From positions 2,108,001 through 2,172,000 of the forward strand of contig JAAKBF010000171.1 in the NCBI GenBank assembly GCA_012656075.1: a stretch of DNA of 64,000 bases. The letters run 5' to 3'. This document shows positions 33,811-46,268 of this stretch, piece after piece. Origin of the DNA: Phytophthora hibernalis (Eukaryota > Oomycota > Peronosporomycetes > Peronosporales > Peronosporaceae). Made by a program: the position numbers and the translations under genes. The notes beneath the pieces were generated by a model that was given only the letters and a program-made list of their open reading frames with translations, had not been told where the DNA came from and did no database searches. Numbering within the stretch: position 1 is the stretch's first letter; each line of letters starts with the position of its first letter.

Positions 33811-35090
33811 GCTTGGATAATGTTTTTGTGTGATCATCTTCACTATATCTAGCGATGGCTTCATTGACAACGGCAGTCATCCCCTTTCCACACGAGCATA
33901 CACTACAGAAGACGCAATAATCGCTTCCAGCGATTGTTCATCTTGGAAATCAGCGCGCCGCGAAATGCCATCTGCCACTGTGTTCAATGAACCAGGTATG
34001 TATTTGAACGTAACTGGATATTCGCTCAGTTCGTCATACCATCGCGCAATTCGTCTTGAAAGGCTCTTCTGTGAGAACACACTCTCGAGCGACTTGTGGT
34101 CTGTTTTGACAATGAAGGGTTTGTCAAGAAGGTAGACGCGCCAAACTCGCAAACCAAACAAAATCGCTAACAGTTCTTTCTCTCGGATAGAGTAATTCTT
34201 TTCAGCACCTTTGTATTTCCGCCCTTGGAAAGCTACTGGGCGCTCAATTTGTTTGCCATCGTGCTCTTCAAGTTGAAAAGGAACTCCTCCAATCGCAATA
34301 TCACTAGCGTCCATCCGTAGATGAAAAGGTTTCGAAAAATCTGCAATTGCCAGGATGGGTGTGTCTGAAATTCGCTGTTTCAGCTTTTCGAAGTGCTTCA
34401 CTTGCTCCTGAGTCCACTCCAATTTGACTGTGCCTTTTATTTTCTCCTTAGTTTTGAGCATATCGAACAGTGGGCCAGCGTTATCGGCGAATCCGTCGCA
34501 AAAGCGCTGTACGTATGTAGCAGTTCCCAAGAACGACTGCAACTCACTTTTCGAAGACGGTCGAGGCCAGTCCCGAAGGACGGAGACCTTCTTCGGGTCA
34601 ATTCGTACTCCATCTCGCCCGATATAATCTCCAAGACAAGGTATTTCCCGGAGCAGAAAACACACTTGCTCAATTTGAAGTAGAACTCGTTCTCCTTTAG
34701 CCGACTTAGCACTCTGTCGAGAGCCGCAAGATGTGAGGCGAGCTCACTATCGCGTGTGAACACGTAAATATAGTCGAAATAAGAGAGGCAAAAGTCAGCT
34801 AAGTCGCTAAGCAACTTACGTATTCCTTCGTTGAAAGTGGCAGGTGCATTTGATAGTCCCATCGGAATCACTAAGTACTCAAACGACCCGTCCGCTGTCT
34901 GAAAGACGGTGTATTTTATATCAGCATCGTCCATTCGAAACTGGTAGTATCCGCTGAGCAAGTCCATGCAACTGTACCAGTAAGCACCTTGCATTCGCTC
35001 GTAGATGATGTCTTTACGAGGCATCGGCAATGTTCGTCGAATCGTATGATTATTCACTGCTCGATAGTCGTGGATTATTCTCCAACCCAA
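33811..35090 (-). pseudogene. reverse transcriptase and RNase H of Gypsy-B
   Basis: RT (35090 to about 34440): WRIIHDYRAVNNHT, SCMDLLSGYYQFRMDD, PMGLSNAPATFNEGI, and FDYIYVFTRD in place of YxDD, so the second catalytic Asp is Tyr. Connection and RNase H (34665 to 33877): LRDWPRPSSKSELQSFLG, DFSKPFHLRMDASDIAIGG, EKNYSIREKELLAI, FIVKTDHKSLESV and SRRIARWYDELSEY. A frame change near 34640 separates them. It reads on to about 33811, then meets the plus-strand gag fragment. No integrase follows on this strand. Confidence 0.85.
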
Positions 35091-35699
35091 GTTTCTTCAC
35101 ACAAAATGTGGGTGCCCCATGAGGAGAAGATTAAGATCGAATCAAACCAGCTGTTAACATCTCTTCGGCCCAAGCACGAATTTCGTTTTCTTGTGCAGGG
35201 ATTGGCGCCACTGTTGTCGAAAAATCGGCTCCTTCGTCTCCACTTCCATTTTGTGAACTCCATGGCTCATGGGTGGCAACTGCCTCGGGAGCTTCTGTCT
35301 AAAAACGGCTTTATGACGCTCCAAGACTGGGTAAAAGGCTGATCTTTGTAGTCTCCGATCTCTGTTAAAGTTTTCGCCGAATCAGTTTGTTCTTTTTCAG
35401 TCACCGGTCTCACAACAAACACACATTCCCGCTCGTTCAGCTTGCGAAGAAGTCGCTTGAACTGTTTACTCGTGATTTATTTTGTTTCACCACTCGTGAC
35501 TGAGAAATATCCGTGCTGAAAGTACCTACTGCACGAACTTTTAGTATCTCCAGTTACCGAAAAACGTTGACCTCCTACTCGCAGTGCGGGCTTCGAAGGT
35601 ATAGTTGTCGTTCGCGGTTTCATCTTTTCTTCTTGGACTTTTTTACCTTTTTGTCGTTGTCTTCCTCACCTAATTCCTGGCGAGGTTTCACTGTTTCTT

Positions 35700-36040
35700 C
35701 AATCCAGTCGATATCAGGGTTTGCTGCCTTTAACCAGGGCACGCCGAGCAAAATATCCTGGTTTTCAGGGACAGGAAGCACCAAGAAGTCTTCAATATAC
35801 GGGGGAAATAATCATTATACAAATGCAATCGCACGGTTCGTTTTGGAACTTCCATCTCTTGCTTGTTCGCCAACGTGATCGGCATTTTTACTCCATGGTC
35901 CTTTATTCTGCTAACCAATCCAGCTCGTTGACAAAACTCAGGACTCACAGCGTTGATTGTAGCTCCACTGTCGATAAAATTTGAGTTTGTCAGGGCCAAA
36001 TCGTCGCGGGCGCACTGCACCGTGCTGTTTGTATGCAATA
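35700..36040 (-). pseudogene. protease region of Gypsy-B
   Basis: The frame has NSNFIDSGATINAVSPEF with the DSGAT active-site motif and a following strand pattern (VKMPITLANKQEMEVPK). The stretch 35091-35700 between this and RT is degenerate. Confidence 0.75.
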
Positions 36041-36361
36041 GACAGTAGTAGTCCCGAGGCAGACAGCTAGAAGAACTTACTTTTGCCTCGAACCTATCGT
36101 CATCGAAAAATCCGTGTTCTCCACTTCGTTTTGTAAAGCCATGAACAGCGTTCTCTCATGTTTCTTGGTATTTTGCTGTTGAACATGCACTGAATCATTT
36201 TTCTGGTCATTTTGTTGATTGTCATCATCACTTACGAATTTCCGCATCACTGGTTTGCCCACTGGCTTCCCAGAACTGACACAGTCATTACAAAGACACT
36301 TCAGGTGGCTGAGCTTTCGGTATGTCCGTTCAATCGCTCAACATTGAACGGACTTACTCGT

Positions 36362-37665
36362 TTAACTGCTCGCTGTCATTCGGTTGATTTCCGGCGACCA
36401 CCATTTTTCCAGCATTGCAAGGGTTTTCTTGCTCATGTTGTTCGTTTTTGGTCGTTTCTCAGGATACTTGAACCAGCAATCTTCTGGTTGGTGAGGTCCA
36501 CGGCCACAGAAGCTGCCGTTTTTATCAGCTTTCCCCATGTTATTTCCTGGACGCCCACCATTTCCCGATTTTCGAGCTGCCATAGGCGTCGGGCTAGACT
36601 GCGCGGTCGCAGCCGCTGTGTTGCCCCGTTCTTGCCCTTCGGCTTACTCTGATTTTGCTTGTTGTTGGGTTTTCTTTGAGTTCCCACTCAATGTACCCTT
36701 CCTGGACCGCTGAATTCAAGCCTTTGGGCTTCTTGCGCAAAATTTCACGCTTCATTTCCACGTCTGAAAGACCATTCAAAAACAAATTCATTGCTGTGAG
36801 TTGGTTGACCTGGACTATGTGATTCAACTCTCGAAACTTGCCAACATAGCCGTTGTAGTCTCCAGTCTGCATGATGGAGAGCAACTTGTTCCGAATTTTC
36901 TCCTCGAAGTTTGGCTCCATAAACTCAATCTACATCTCCAGCTTCATGGCGCTCCATAACTTGGTTGTTGTGGAATCAGTCATGTACCTCTCGTACCAGA
37001 CCAATGCATTCTTTTGCACACACTGGTTTAGCTCTAATACCAGCATGGCATCATGTTGCAGTAGATCGTACCCTTTTTGGTGAAAGTACGACTCAAACTG
37101 AAAAAGAAAGTTGATCAACGTGATTCCATCGATGTCCCCACAAATACTGGTGGCTTGACATCCATTTTCCGCAAGTTCAATTCCGAGGGACTGTTTACAC
37201 GACGCCCTGCATCACTAGCTGATGGCATCGTATTTCCTGAGTATTCATCGGCACTGCACTTCTGCTCGGTGCAACACTTGGAGCTGAAGTGAACACAGGA
37301 GTCGTGGCAGTGTCGATTGAGGTGGTGCGCGTGACTGTGTCGCTGTTTGTGCTAAGCGTCGTGGGTCTTGAGCGACTTGCTGCACGCGGTTGAACCCGTC
37401 CACCATGTTCGTCATCCCTTGCACCAGTCCAGCTACGGTCTGATTTAACGCCGCAATGTCTGCGCTGAGTGACGTGCTCATATTGTTGATCGTCAGGTTG
37501 ATGCTCGAGCTAAACGCTCTTAAATCGTCATGAGTCTCGTCCAGCCTCGTTTCTAGGCGGTCGATCCTCTGGTTTTCGGCGCTGCGGAGATTCCCATCCA
37601 GCTGCTGCCGCACAGGCGCGGTGTCGCTTCGCAACATCCGTCGTGATATGTTTCTGTCTTGCATC
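36362..37665 (-). pseudogene. gag of Gypsy-B
   Basis: Four minus-strand frames carry one gag. The N-terminus (about 37660) is MQDRNISRRMLRSD followed by a long coiled coil (DRLETRLDETHDDLRAFSS). The matrix/capsid part is at 37118-36594 (FQFESYFHQKGYDLLQ, VWYERYMTD, MNLFLNGLSDVEMKREIL). A zinc knuckle at about 36480 reads CGRGPHQPEDCWFKYP. No LTR or primer site is seen beyond 37665, because a plus-strand integrase fragment starts there. Confidence 0.75.
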
Positions 37666-37673
37666 GACGCCAA

Positions 37674-38093
37674 GTTCTACTATGTCGCATTGAGGTATTG
37701 CTATCAACTCAAAACCTCGCAAACTTTCATGCTGGAACAACGAAGCAGAAATTAGGAGCGCGCTGGATTGGCCCGTATATTATCGTGAATCGACTCGGAC
37801 ATGACTATGATGAACTGAAGCTGCCAAAAGGAGTCAAATTTCATCCTGTCTTCCACACCAGTTATTTGAAGCCGTACGTATGCGGTGGTGACAGAGAGCA
37901 ACGCACCTTCAAGGTACTGCTCCCTGACAATACTGAAGGTGAACTAGTGGAGGATATTGTGGACTACAAGCGTGTCCGAGGGAAACCTTTGTACAAGGTA
38001 AAGTGGGTTGGGCAGACTCGACGCACCTGGGGACCTCTCGAAAACTTGAAATATGTTGGCGACCTGATCAATCGCTTTCATGAGCGCAAGTAA
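37674..38093 (+). pseudogene. Gypsy integrase C-terminus and chromodomain
   Basis: A plus-strand frame ending at 38093 reads VLLSTQNLANFHAG, QKLGARWIGPYIIVNRLG, FHPVFHTSYLKPY (the usual integrase tail), then a chromodomain: VEDIVDYKRVRGKPLYKV and KWVGQTRRTWGPLENL. It begins abruptly at the boundary with the minus-strand Gypsy-B gag, so it is a fragment or the displaced end of Gypsy-B. Confidence 0.82.
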
Positions 38094-40825
38094 TCAAGGA
38101 GGGTCACTTCTTAGCGGACGGCATGTCACGAGATATCTACAGAGGCTCGTGAGCTATTGAGTACGAGTGATACCACTCTGCAATTAAGTGCTGCAGCAGG
38201 ATCAAGCCGTACTTGAGCAGTATCAACGGCTCCTGCATCAACTTCAACATGGCAAAGGACGTTTAACCGGGCAAGGAGTGAACCCATGTATCTGAGAGTA
38301 GGTACGAGCCAGGGTAGAGGGTGAGCGTGCAAGCTCATTCTAGAATCTACGGAAAGGGAATAAAGTCGACTTACTGCTCTGGCCAAGCAGACGTGGGCTA
38401 ACGTGTCTGGTGACCTTGAGTAATTTCTCGGGCACCTTAACCACAACTGCTCGAGTGCTTTCAAGACGTGATCTCGAGCACCTCGACACACAAACCAAGA
38501 CTTCCTCTGCCTAAGTGCTACCAATTCCAGTCTTTCAGCTCAACAGTGAGTTGAAAGATTGCGACAGTCCACGAATGATAAGCGTAGCTGTCGCCAATCA
38601 CGTCATTGTTTGCATCGTTCCCTACTTCTTTAAAATCTCCCTTTTTGTCTGTCAGATCTTGTGCTGGGAATGCCCTCGATGACAACACGATTTCCGAATG
38701 TTGTTTTCAACAATGCCTGCATCCAAATTACTAGATCATTTCCACTTAGCTGGGAATACATGCGCTATATTTTACTGCATCTCCAACACCACTAAGATGG
38801 TACACAAATACTAGTTAGATCTCTTCAGGAAGCCGAACCACAGCCCACTAGACGTGGTCCTACCATGACCACTGGATCTTCAACATAAACATCTCGTCCT
38901 CCTTCCCTCTGCGGCCTTGACATCAAGTAGGGCCGCGAAACAGTTATCTTCTTGACCTTATTTACTCTACACAGCGACATGTTCGGCTGCGCCTGATGTT
39001 GCCTTGTTACACGCATGACGATGCGGAAAGTGCTAACGGCCCAAGTTCACGGATTGGTGTGGCTCTGAGGTGGTATACGCGGGAGGTGGTGGCGTAGCGA
39101 GCGCCTGCGGCCTTGAGAAGCCTTGAGAAGTGTCCCAGTGCGCGAGGGCCCAGAAACCGGATACGTGCACCACCACAACCATTAACGAGATCATGTCGGG
39201 CGTGACGCGTAACGCACGTGGGGGCAGCGGCTGATAATGTCCGCTGCGACCGTGCTGCTGCCGCTACTCCCAGACGCATTTTCTGGCGCGGCGCGCCGTC
39301 ACTTTCTGGAGCAAATCGCCAAATACTGTTCGAATTCGATGACCTGAATGTTGTACGAATGTAGAACGATATGACATCGAACAAGGTACTCTGCGCGGTA
39401 CTGTGTAATTAATCTGTCCAAACATTAATATTAACACACGTAACATAACGGTAAAGAGGGAAGTCCGGGTCAACGTTTGTTCAACTCGAATGAAGAGCAA
39501 AACGAGGTGACCATGTGCTCGACTTCATGTGCAACATGCATCATCGATTCGACGCCATATCCACGTGCGAAAGAATGTCAAATGCCTGTAAAAGTGTTGA
39601 ATTTCGTTAACTTGGCATTGACATGAACCATATCGATGCCATTGACGGACGTCTCGAACATAGTGTATATCCCTATGCAATATAATACAAACGGTATATT
39701 TAATCCCCATAAATATCCAGAGCTTCCCGGGCAAAGCACGGCGTTAGTACAGAAATGAACTTTTACCACTGTCTCACCATTCCGATTTATACGGAACAGC
39801 CCTCTTCAGCTTATTGGTCTGGCACGATTCAATTGGGAAGTGGGTCATTTAACGTTATTTTAACCTAACCACAGAAAGCTAACGTTGCTTTTACGCAAAT
39901 AACGTTGCAGGAAACATAACTTACATGGAAGATATCCAGCTAGTCAAATCCTCGAATTTGTGGGTGAGGTGTGTACTCAAAACGATTCCCTCATTTGAAT
40001 ATCGTACTTAGGGGAAGAGGGGGAAATTCTAGTCTTTAATTCGGAAAAGAACCAATTCGCCGCCACGTGCACGCGCATATCGACAGGTAAACTCAACCAT
40101 GCAGGACGTACGTGCGCTAACTATCTTCATGGTGATATATACATAGAAAAACCGTGCTTGAAATTCCGGGACTCAACGGAAAGGCACCATAATCGCCGAA
40201 ACAATTCAACTGACAATGATTATACGGCTAAGGCGAATAAGAGGCATCAGACGCGTAGTAGGGTGAACTTGTACGTATGCGTTGCGGGCATGGGTAAACT
40301 GCTACGTTAATATGGGTCAAACGTGGGTTTGGGCTGCATGCTAGGTATTGTGTTGCTAGACTTCGGTGGACCGACCATCGGCGCAGCACCTGCGATCACT
40401 GCATGGAACCCACCGCCAACAAAGCAGTAGCCGCATGCAAAAATAACGCTACGGTTAAACATGGTATGCTAACTTGCTTCATATTAACGTTGCTTTTCAC
40501 TAACGTTGCTATTTGCTAACGTTGCTCTTTGATAACGTTGCATTTTCCTAATATGGATCGGAGTCCAAGTTGCTATATCATATAGCCTATATGCCAACAT
40601 TATTTTTATTATCGATTATGTTATTATCTATGCAGATCGTGGATCCCGATCGCGGTGTGGGCTGCGTATGCGGGGGCATATCGTCTATCTTGAAGCTGAC
40701 ACCTTCAGTGTACAGTTGTTACACGAACGAGGTAGGCAGATCAAAACTAGATCTGCCGAAATAGAATCAACTCGATTAAACTCGGGTAGTGGGGAGTTGA
40801 AGGGTGGCAAACTAGTTTTATCGAT
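38094..40825. other. non-coding region with TAACGTTGCT repeats
   Basis: No gene is supported. The frame at 39007-39384 has no recognisable features. Copies of TAACGTTGCT occur at 39873-39915 and cluster tightly at 40483-40545. The same motif clusters at 53999-54056, before the second copy of the 0.6-kb pogo end. Confidence 0.4.
40483..40545 (+). repeat. TAACGTTGC repeat cluster (left)
   Basis: Four copies of (C/T)TAACGTTGC or ATAACGTTGC spaced 15-18 bp apart. The core AACGTT is palindromic. A matching cluster precedes the right pogo end at 53999-54056. Confidence 0.75.
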
Positions 40826-41438
40826 AAGGTATCCAACCGTCCGCCACTTTTGCTTTTCTCCGCGCGGGGAATTTTATAGCTCTGCCACCAGAGGTCGGAC
40901 GAAAGCAAGTAGGGTACCGATACAAAGCTGAGGATTCCCTCTATCTCGTTGATTTTTACGTCTAAAGCTGAGCACCCTAAGCTATTCAAACCCTCAATTG
41001 CGCGCGGCGACTGTTCAGAGCGGCCCCACCAGTTGTCCGCCACTCGGCATTATCATTCAATTTGTATGGAGCTATTTTTACAGTTGAGTTCCATTAAAGT
41101 ACGATGTTTAGGGCTTCGAGGACGTCAAAGGTTACCTCTAAGATCGCTAATTCACTGATTCAAACGGAACGTGCAGTGTATTAAAATACAAAGGTTTGCG
41201 ACGGGTCGGTGAGCCCAGTGTCCTCAGACGCATGGGCGGTGGCAGTCTTGGTGTTCTGGCGTGAACTAGTTGTCTTCACGAACTTTGCGGGTGGCGACTT
41301 CTTGGACTGCTGTGGTGGTCGCTTCCGCCTTCTTGACGCAGGTACGTTTTGTGATGTATTTGGCTGTAGTGGTTTCCTTTTAGGCGCATTCGCGGCGGCC
41401 ATGTCGTTCAAGAACCTACGTGTTAATAATTGGCCTCC
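40826..41438 (-). repeat. 0.6-kb pogo 3' end, left copy
   Basis: Nearly identical to 54549-55165 in the same present orientation. It includes the last 76 codons of a transposase (MNDMAAANAPKRKPLQ ... SQTFVF stop at 41181) and about 350 bp of downstream sequence. Identity stops sharply at TTGGCCTCC. Confidence 0.88.
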
Positions 41439-41577
41439 TGCGCCAATGAGATCGCAGATCGTCTACGATTGGCCAAAAATCTGACGGATGCGAATTGGGC
41501 GCGCTTCCTGTACAAGGTTATATCCGTGGGGAGCGCCAAACAGCGCCGTCCGTGTCATTCATAAGCAAATTAGCGCC

Positions 41578-42243
41578 ATGGGGCCGAGGCGACGTACTCC
41601 ACCGAAGATCTTGAAAATGCAGTGCATCAGGTGAGGGCTGGTGCCAAAGTGTTCTCAGTCTCTAAAGCTACAGGAATTCCGCGAAAAACACTAGATGACA
41701 ACGTCAAGCGTGAACGAGCTGGTATCCGCCTAAACCAAAGACGGTCTGGGCCCGCTGCATTGCTCCCCATGGAAGGTGAGACCAGCCTTTTCGAGTGGAT
41801 CATTGCACGTCAACAGGTTGGACATCCTGTTACCCGTTACACCATCGTTCGCCGGTCCAGTGACTTATCAATTATGCTTTTCGGTAAGCCACTTACGGAT
41901 GGATGGTACACACGATTTATGGAGCTTCATCCAAGCCTGACGAATCGAGTCGCACAAACAATTAGCAAAGTCCGCAACAACGTCGATGAAGCCCATATTA
42001 ATTTGCTGTTCGAAACACTGAATAAAGTGATGAAAGAGAAAGGTATTGATTCTAGTCGAGTTTTTAATCTGGATGAGACCGCATTTCAGTCGCGGAAGAA
42101 GACCAAATCTGTGGTGGCTGCTCGTGGATCGTCCAATCTTTGGACCACGGAGATAACTACTTCGTTTCATATGTCTATTGTGGCGTGTGGTAGTGCAGCA
42201 GGCTTCGTTGTTCCTGCGATGTTCATTCTCCCTGGACAAACTG
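41578..42243 (+). pseudogene. N-terminal half of a pogo/jerky-type transposase
   Basis: It starts at ATG 41578 (MGPRRR), with one base apparently missing near 41592. An HTH domain follows (STEDLENAVHQVRAG, VFSVSKATGIPRKTL), then a second DNA-binding region (LFGKPLTDGWYTRFMELHP). The first catalytic Asp is in RVFNLDETAFQ. The frame ends abruptly after VPAMFILPGQTVD, where minisatellite sequence begins at about 42244-42249. The second half of the same protein type is 13.5 kb away on the opposite strand (54908-55726). Confidence 0.82.
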
Positions 42244-42248
42244 TCGAC

Positions 42249-43260
42249 ATCCTATCCGGGCTGGCGTCTTCCTCCTCCAGGTTTGACTCGCTGTCAAGTG
42301 ATACTTCCCTTGCATACTTCTCTTGCGAGCTCCTTCCTTTCGCTCCGCTCCGGTACGGTAGTGGCTTCAGTTACACTCATCATCCTATCCGGGCTGGCGT
42401 CTTCTTCCTCCAGGTTTGACTCGCTGTCAAGTGATACTTCCCTTGCATACTTCTCTTGCGAGCTCCTTCCTTTCGCTCCGCTCCGGTACGGTAGTGACTT
42501 CAGTTACACTCACCATCCTATCCGGGCTGGCGTCTTCCTCCTCCAGTTTTGACTCGCTGTCAAGTGATACTTCCCTTGCGAGCTCCTTCCTTTCGCTCCG
42601 CTCCGGTACGGTAGTGACTTCAGTTACACTCACCATCCTATCCGGGCTGGCGTCTTCCTCCTCCAGGTTTGACTCGCTGTCAAGTGATACTTCCCTTGCA
42701 TACTTCTCTTGCGAGCTCCTTCCTTTCGCTCAGCTCCGGTACGGTAGTGACTTCAGTTACACGCATCATCCTATCCGGGCTGGCGTCTTCTTTCTCCAGG
42801 TTTGACTCGCTGTCAAGTGATACTTCCCTTGCATACTTCTCTTGCGAGCTCCTTCCTTTCGCTCCGCTCCGGTACGGTAGTGACTTCAGTTACACTCACC
42901 ATCCTATCCGGGCTGGCGTCTTCCTCCTCCAGTTTTGACTCGCTGTCAAGTGATACTTCCCTTGCGAGCTCCTTCCTTTCGCTCCGCTCCGGTACGGTAG
43001 TGACTTCAGTTACACTCACCATCCTATCCGGGCTGGCGTCTTCCTCCTCCAGGTTTGACTCGCTGTCAAGTGATACTTCCCTTGCATACTTCTCTTGCGA
43101 GCTCCTTCCTTTCGCTCCGCTCCGGTACGGTAGTGACTTCAGTTACACTCACCATCCTATCCGGGCTGGCGTCTTCCTCCTCCAGTTTTGACTCGCTGTC
43201 AAGTGATACTTCCCTTGCGAGCTCCTTCCTTTCGCTCAGCTCCAGTACGGCAGTGCCTTC
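42249..43260 (-). repeat. minisatellite with 120-bp and 133-bp units (left array)
   Basis: About eight tandem units. The short unit is 120 bp, exactly 40 codons. The long unit has a 13-bp insertion (CATACTTCTCTTG on the plus strand) and so shifts the frame. Read left to right the order is long, long, short, long, long, short, long, short. On the minus strand the short units encode SPDRMVSVTEVTTVPERSE-type repeats in the C-terminal part of Gypsy-C gag. Two more long units lie inverted at 55727-55985. Confidence 0.9.
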
Positions 43261-46200
43261 AGATACACTCCTCATCCCACCCGCCCAGGTGCCCTCCACA
43301 TCTTGACCCAGTGTTTCTAGTACGCTTCCCGTCTGGCCTTCCTCGTCAGTTGTTCCAATTGAGTTGTAAGGTCTCCCGTTGGGCCCAAAGTCAGTATGAG
43401 AGGAGCGTTCTCCGCCTCCGTCATTAGAGCGAGCCGTCATGCCAAAGTTCTCATAGATCCCCCTCTCAACGAAGGGTTCCTTGTAGCACCCAGCTCTAGC
43501 AGTTGGCATGGTACCCCCATGTTCCTCCAAGTCATAGTCGCTCCCGGCGCGATTCGTGCTCTCGACGGTCGTTTCTTCGACGGGCTCATCGCTCCCGTCT
43601 CCTGCAATAAGCATGGTTCCCTCTGTCCTTTCGATTGCGCTTGCTGCCGCAGTGTACTTGTCCTGCCCAGCACTGTCCCGAACAGCGGGTTCCTTGTAGT
43701 TTTCCAATTCGTAGTGTACTTCCCCATCGACGCCTTCTAGGGCCATGATATCCATCGGCGCAGAGTAGCTGTCCTGCACGTCACCTTCCCATCTAGGTAG
43801 TCGATTATCGTACACGAAGTATCTTCCAGATACTTCTTCCATAGTAATTTCCGTCGTTTCGGACGACGCCGTAGCTTCCATAGCAGCCACTGCGTGTCCG
43901 TAGTCCCTCCAGTCTCACCATCCGTTCCGTGGTTGGCTTCTAGATCGTTCCATCAGTATCGTCTCCGTGACAAGAGGAAGGAGCGACACCTCTCCCTTCC
44001 CCTTCCTCCTGCCCCCGTCACTGAGGGGACTGCGTCGATTCTTGAGCAGGAGACGACGAAGTCGTAGCACGCCTGTGAGCGATAAAATCATTCAGCGCGG
44101 CTTGGTTCGGACACTGTATCGCAATGTGATCCGTCTCACCACACTTGAAGCAGGCACGACTGCCTCGACCTTGGCCATCGGATTCTCCACAGTTCCGCGG
44201 TTGAGATTGGGTCCGAGGCTGCGTGCACTCGGCTGGGATATGTCCTCTCGCGTGGCAGTTGTTTCAAGTAGCGTGGTTTCTTCGACAGGTGAGTCGGCTG
44301 CATCCCAAAATGAAGCAGCGTCCGCAAATTACTTGTCCTTCTTGAGTGTACATATCCGGTCCTTGCCTGATACCCCCCATATGAGGGGCGGAGGCGCAGC
44401 GTTCGGAGGTGGACTACTTTGGGTCTCAGGAGCGTCGTACGAAGCAGCAACGTAAGAGGGCCGCGCGGGAGATCGCGGAGAGCGAGGAGGAGTTTGTCTA
44501 GGTTGAACTGAGTCCGTTCTGTCATATCCATCATCCTCTGCATCAACGTGTCCTCGGTCGCGGGCTTCTTCTCGATCTCATCTACGAAATCAGCATCCTT
44601 CTCCACAGGCTGGCGCATGTTCCTGTAGAGCAGGACAGCCACGGCTTGAGGTATCGAGCTCACCATCGAGGTGCTTTGAGACGACTTCCACTCGCTGTTC
44701 CTTAGGCCAGCCAGGAAGTACTGGTAACGCATCTGTGGGTCGTCACACTGAGCCGATTCACAGAGGCTCGAAATCAAGTCAACCCAAACTTCAGCCGACA
44801 TGCCACGGGAACGCTTCGCCGTCTTCAGACGTTCAACCATCTGCTGGGGCGTTTGGCATATGAACTGGTTGTGAAACTGAGTCCTCAGAGTGTTGAAGTC
44901 GCTGATCTGCGAGTACATCCACCACTCTTCGCCCACCTTGCCCCTCAAATATTCTCGAAACGCAGCCAATCGCAGAGACTCGTGCAGTCGGAGGGTGGTT
45001 TGCTCGAACGCATCCCAAAAGCGCTCGCCTTTTCCACCGTAGACCCATCCGAGTAGAACGGCTGTATCATCCTGACAGCGTTCTTGATATGCGAAGGCAT
45101 TCCCATAGATCCAGTAAGAGTAGTAGCGTACCCCTGACCACTGAGTGCCAACTGCGCAGCAGCAGACTGAGGAGTGTACGTGCCAAGCCCACTCATAGGA
45201 GGAGCTTGCTGCTTAGGGTCGTAAGCACTTGGCGTCGCAGTCCCCTGTGGGTTCGTCGTAGCTTGCGCGTAGGAACCCCAGGTCGGCCTCGGCGTCGCCC
45301 CGCTAGTCGTCGCGTTCTGCGGATAGTACGGACTAGCGTACCCGTAGCTTGGATAACTTGGCATCTCACCGATCGAGAACCCACCATAAGAAGCCACAGC
45401 CGTTTTCATACGCCGATGAGTAGCCGGTATGCTCGGAGCGTAAGTAGACGGAGTCGGGGTTATTCCGAAGCCCATCCATCCTAGTGGCGCCTGCTGAGGT
45501 GGGACCATGGGAGTCTGAGTACCCGTAGGTTGCTGCGCCAGCACTTGTCCTCCCCCTGATACGCAGGGGCTTGGAGTGGAGGCGCCGCAGCAGGAGGCAC
45601 GCTCTGCCAGAAGTATTCGCCATTGACAGCTCGCATCAGTCGTGCAGTCGGAGGTCCGGACGCTCCGTTCACCGGATACGCTCCTTGAACACTAGAAGTA
45701 GGAACGCTCGATGCTTGGCTCGTCGGTCCTGTCGGAGTTTAACCAGCTTGGAATGTCACCGTTTGACTCGGAAGGCCACCTTGGGCCAGACTCTGATGAG
45801 TCGCCGTTGCTCCACACGCGGCCATAGTCGGTAGTCCAGTAGAGTAATCGTTGCTTGAGGAGCGGTCATTAGAGTTACAGGAACGCTAGTCGTAGTATGT
45901 CCAACCGTGGGAGCAGACCCAGATCGGGTCAACACGGGAACGCTTGCAGCCCGACCTAGAACGCTTGCTGTCGGACCGGGGCCTCCGCTAGCACAGTTGG
46001 TGCTGGCCCCGGCCCTCTGCACAACGTTCTGCTCAGCTCCTAGTCCTCCCAAGGTCAAAGCCATATGCGCGGGGTTCGTTAGTGGCGCGCTCGCAGCTGG
46101 TGGCCCACCCACACCGGTCCCTGCTGGAACTCTACTCGAAGCAACACCTCCCATCGTGGTTGTGTCACCCTGGTCTTGCTGAGCCGGCGCAGTTCCTTCC

Positions 46201-46268
46201 GTGACTTCCGCAGCGTCTGCGTCGCTGAACGCGTCACCAAATCCGGCGTTATCGTCGCCCGAATCCAT
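43066..46268 (-). pseudogene. gag half of Gypsy-C
   Basis: Minus-strand frames, in order: MDSGDDNAGFGDAFSDADAA (46268), a Pro/Ala/Ser/Thr/Tyr-rich stretch (45670-45100), a capsid-like domain (44969-44500: YLRGKVGEEWWMYSQ, FNTLRTQFHNQFI, PQQMVERLKTAKRSRG, YQYFLAGL), and a CCHC zinc knuckle at 44111-44152 (CFKCGETDHIAIQC, all four ligands present). An acidic region (43890-43320) follows, then the minisatellite-encoded repeats. At least three frame changes interrupt it. The matching pol half is at 55985-61411 on the other strand. Confidence 0.8.

Noticed and set aside
39007..39384. 125-codon minus-strand frame
   Set aside because: No recognisable motif and no neighbouring gene structure; probably chance.
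42416..43306. Plus-strand Ser/Leu-rich repeated frames across the minisatellite
   Set aside because: They are mirror readings of the minus-strand gag repeats, which are supported by continuity with gag and with the inverted copy beside pol.
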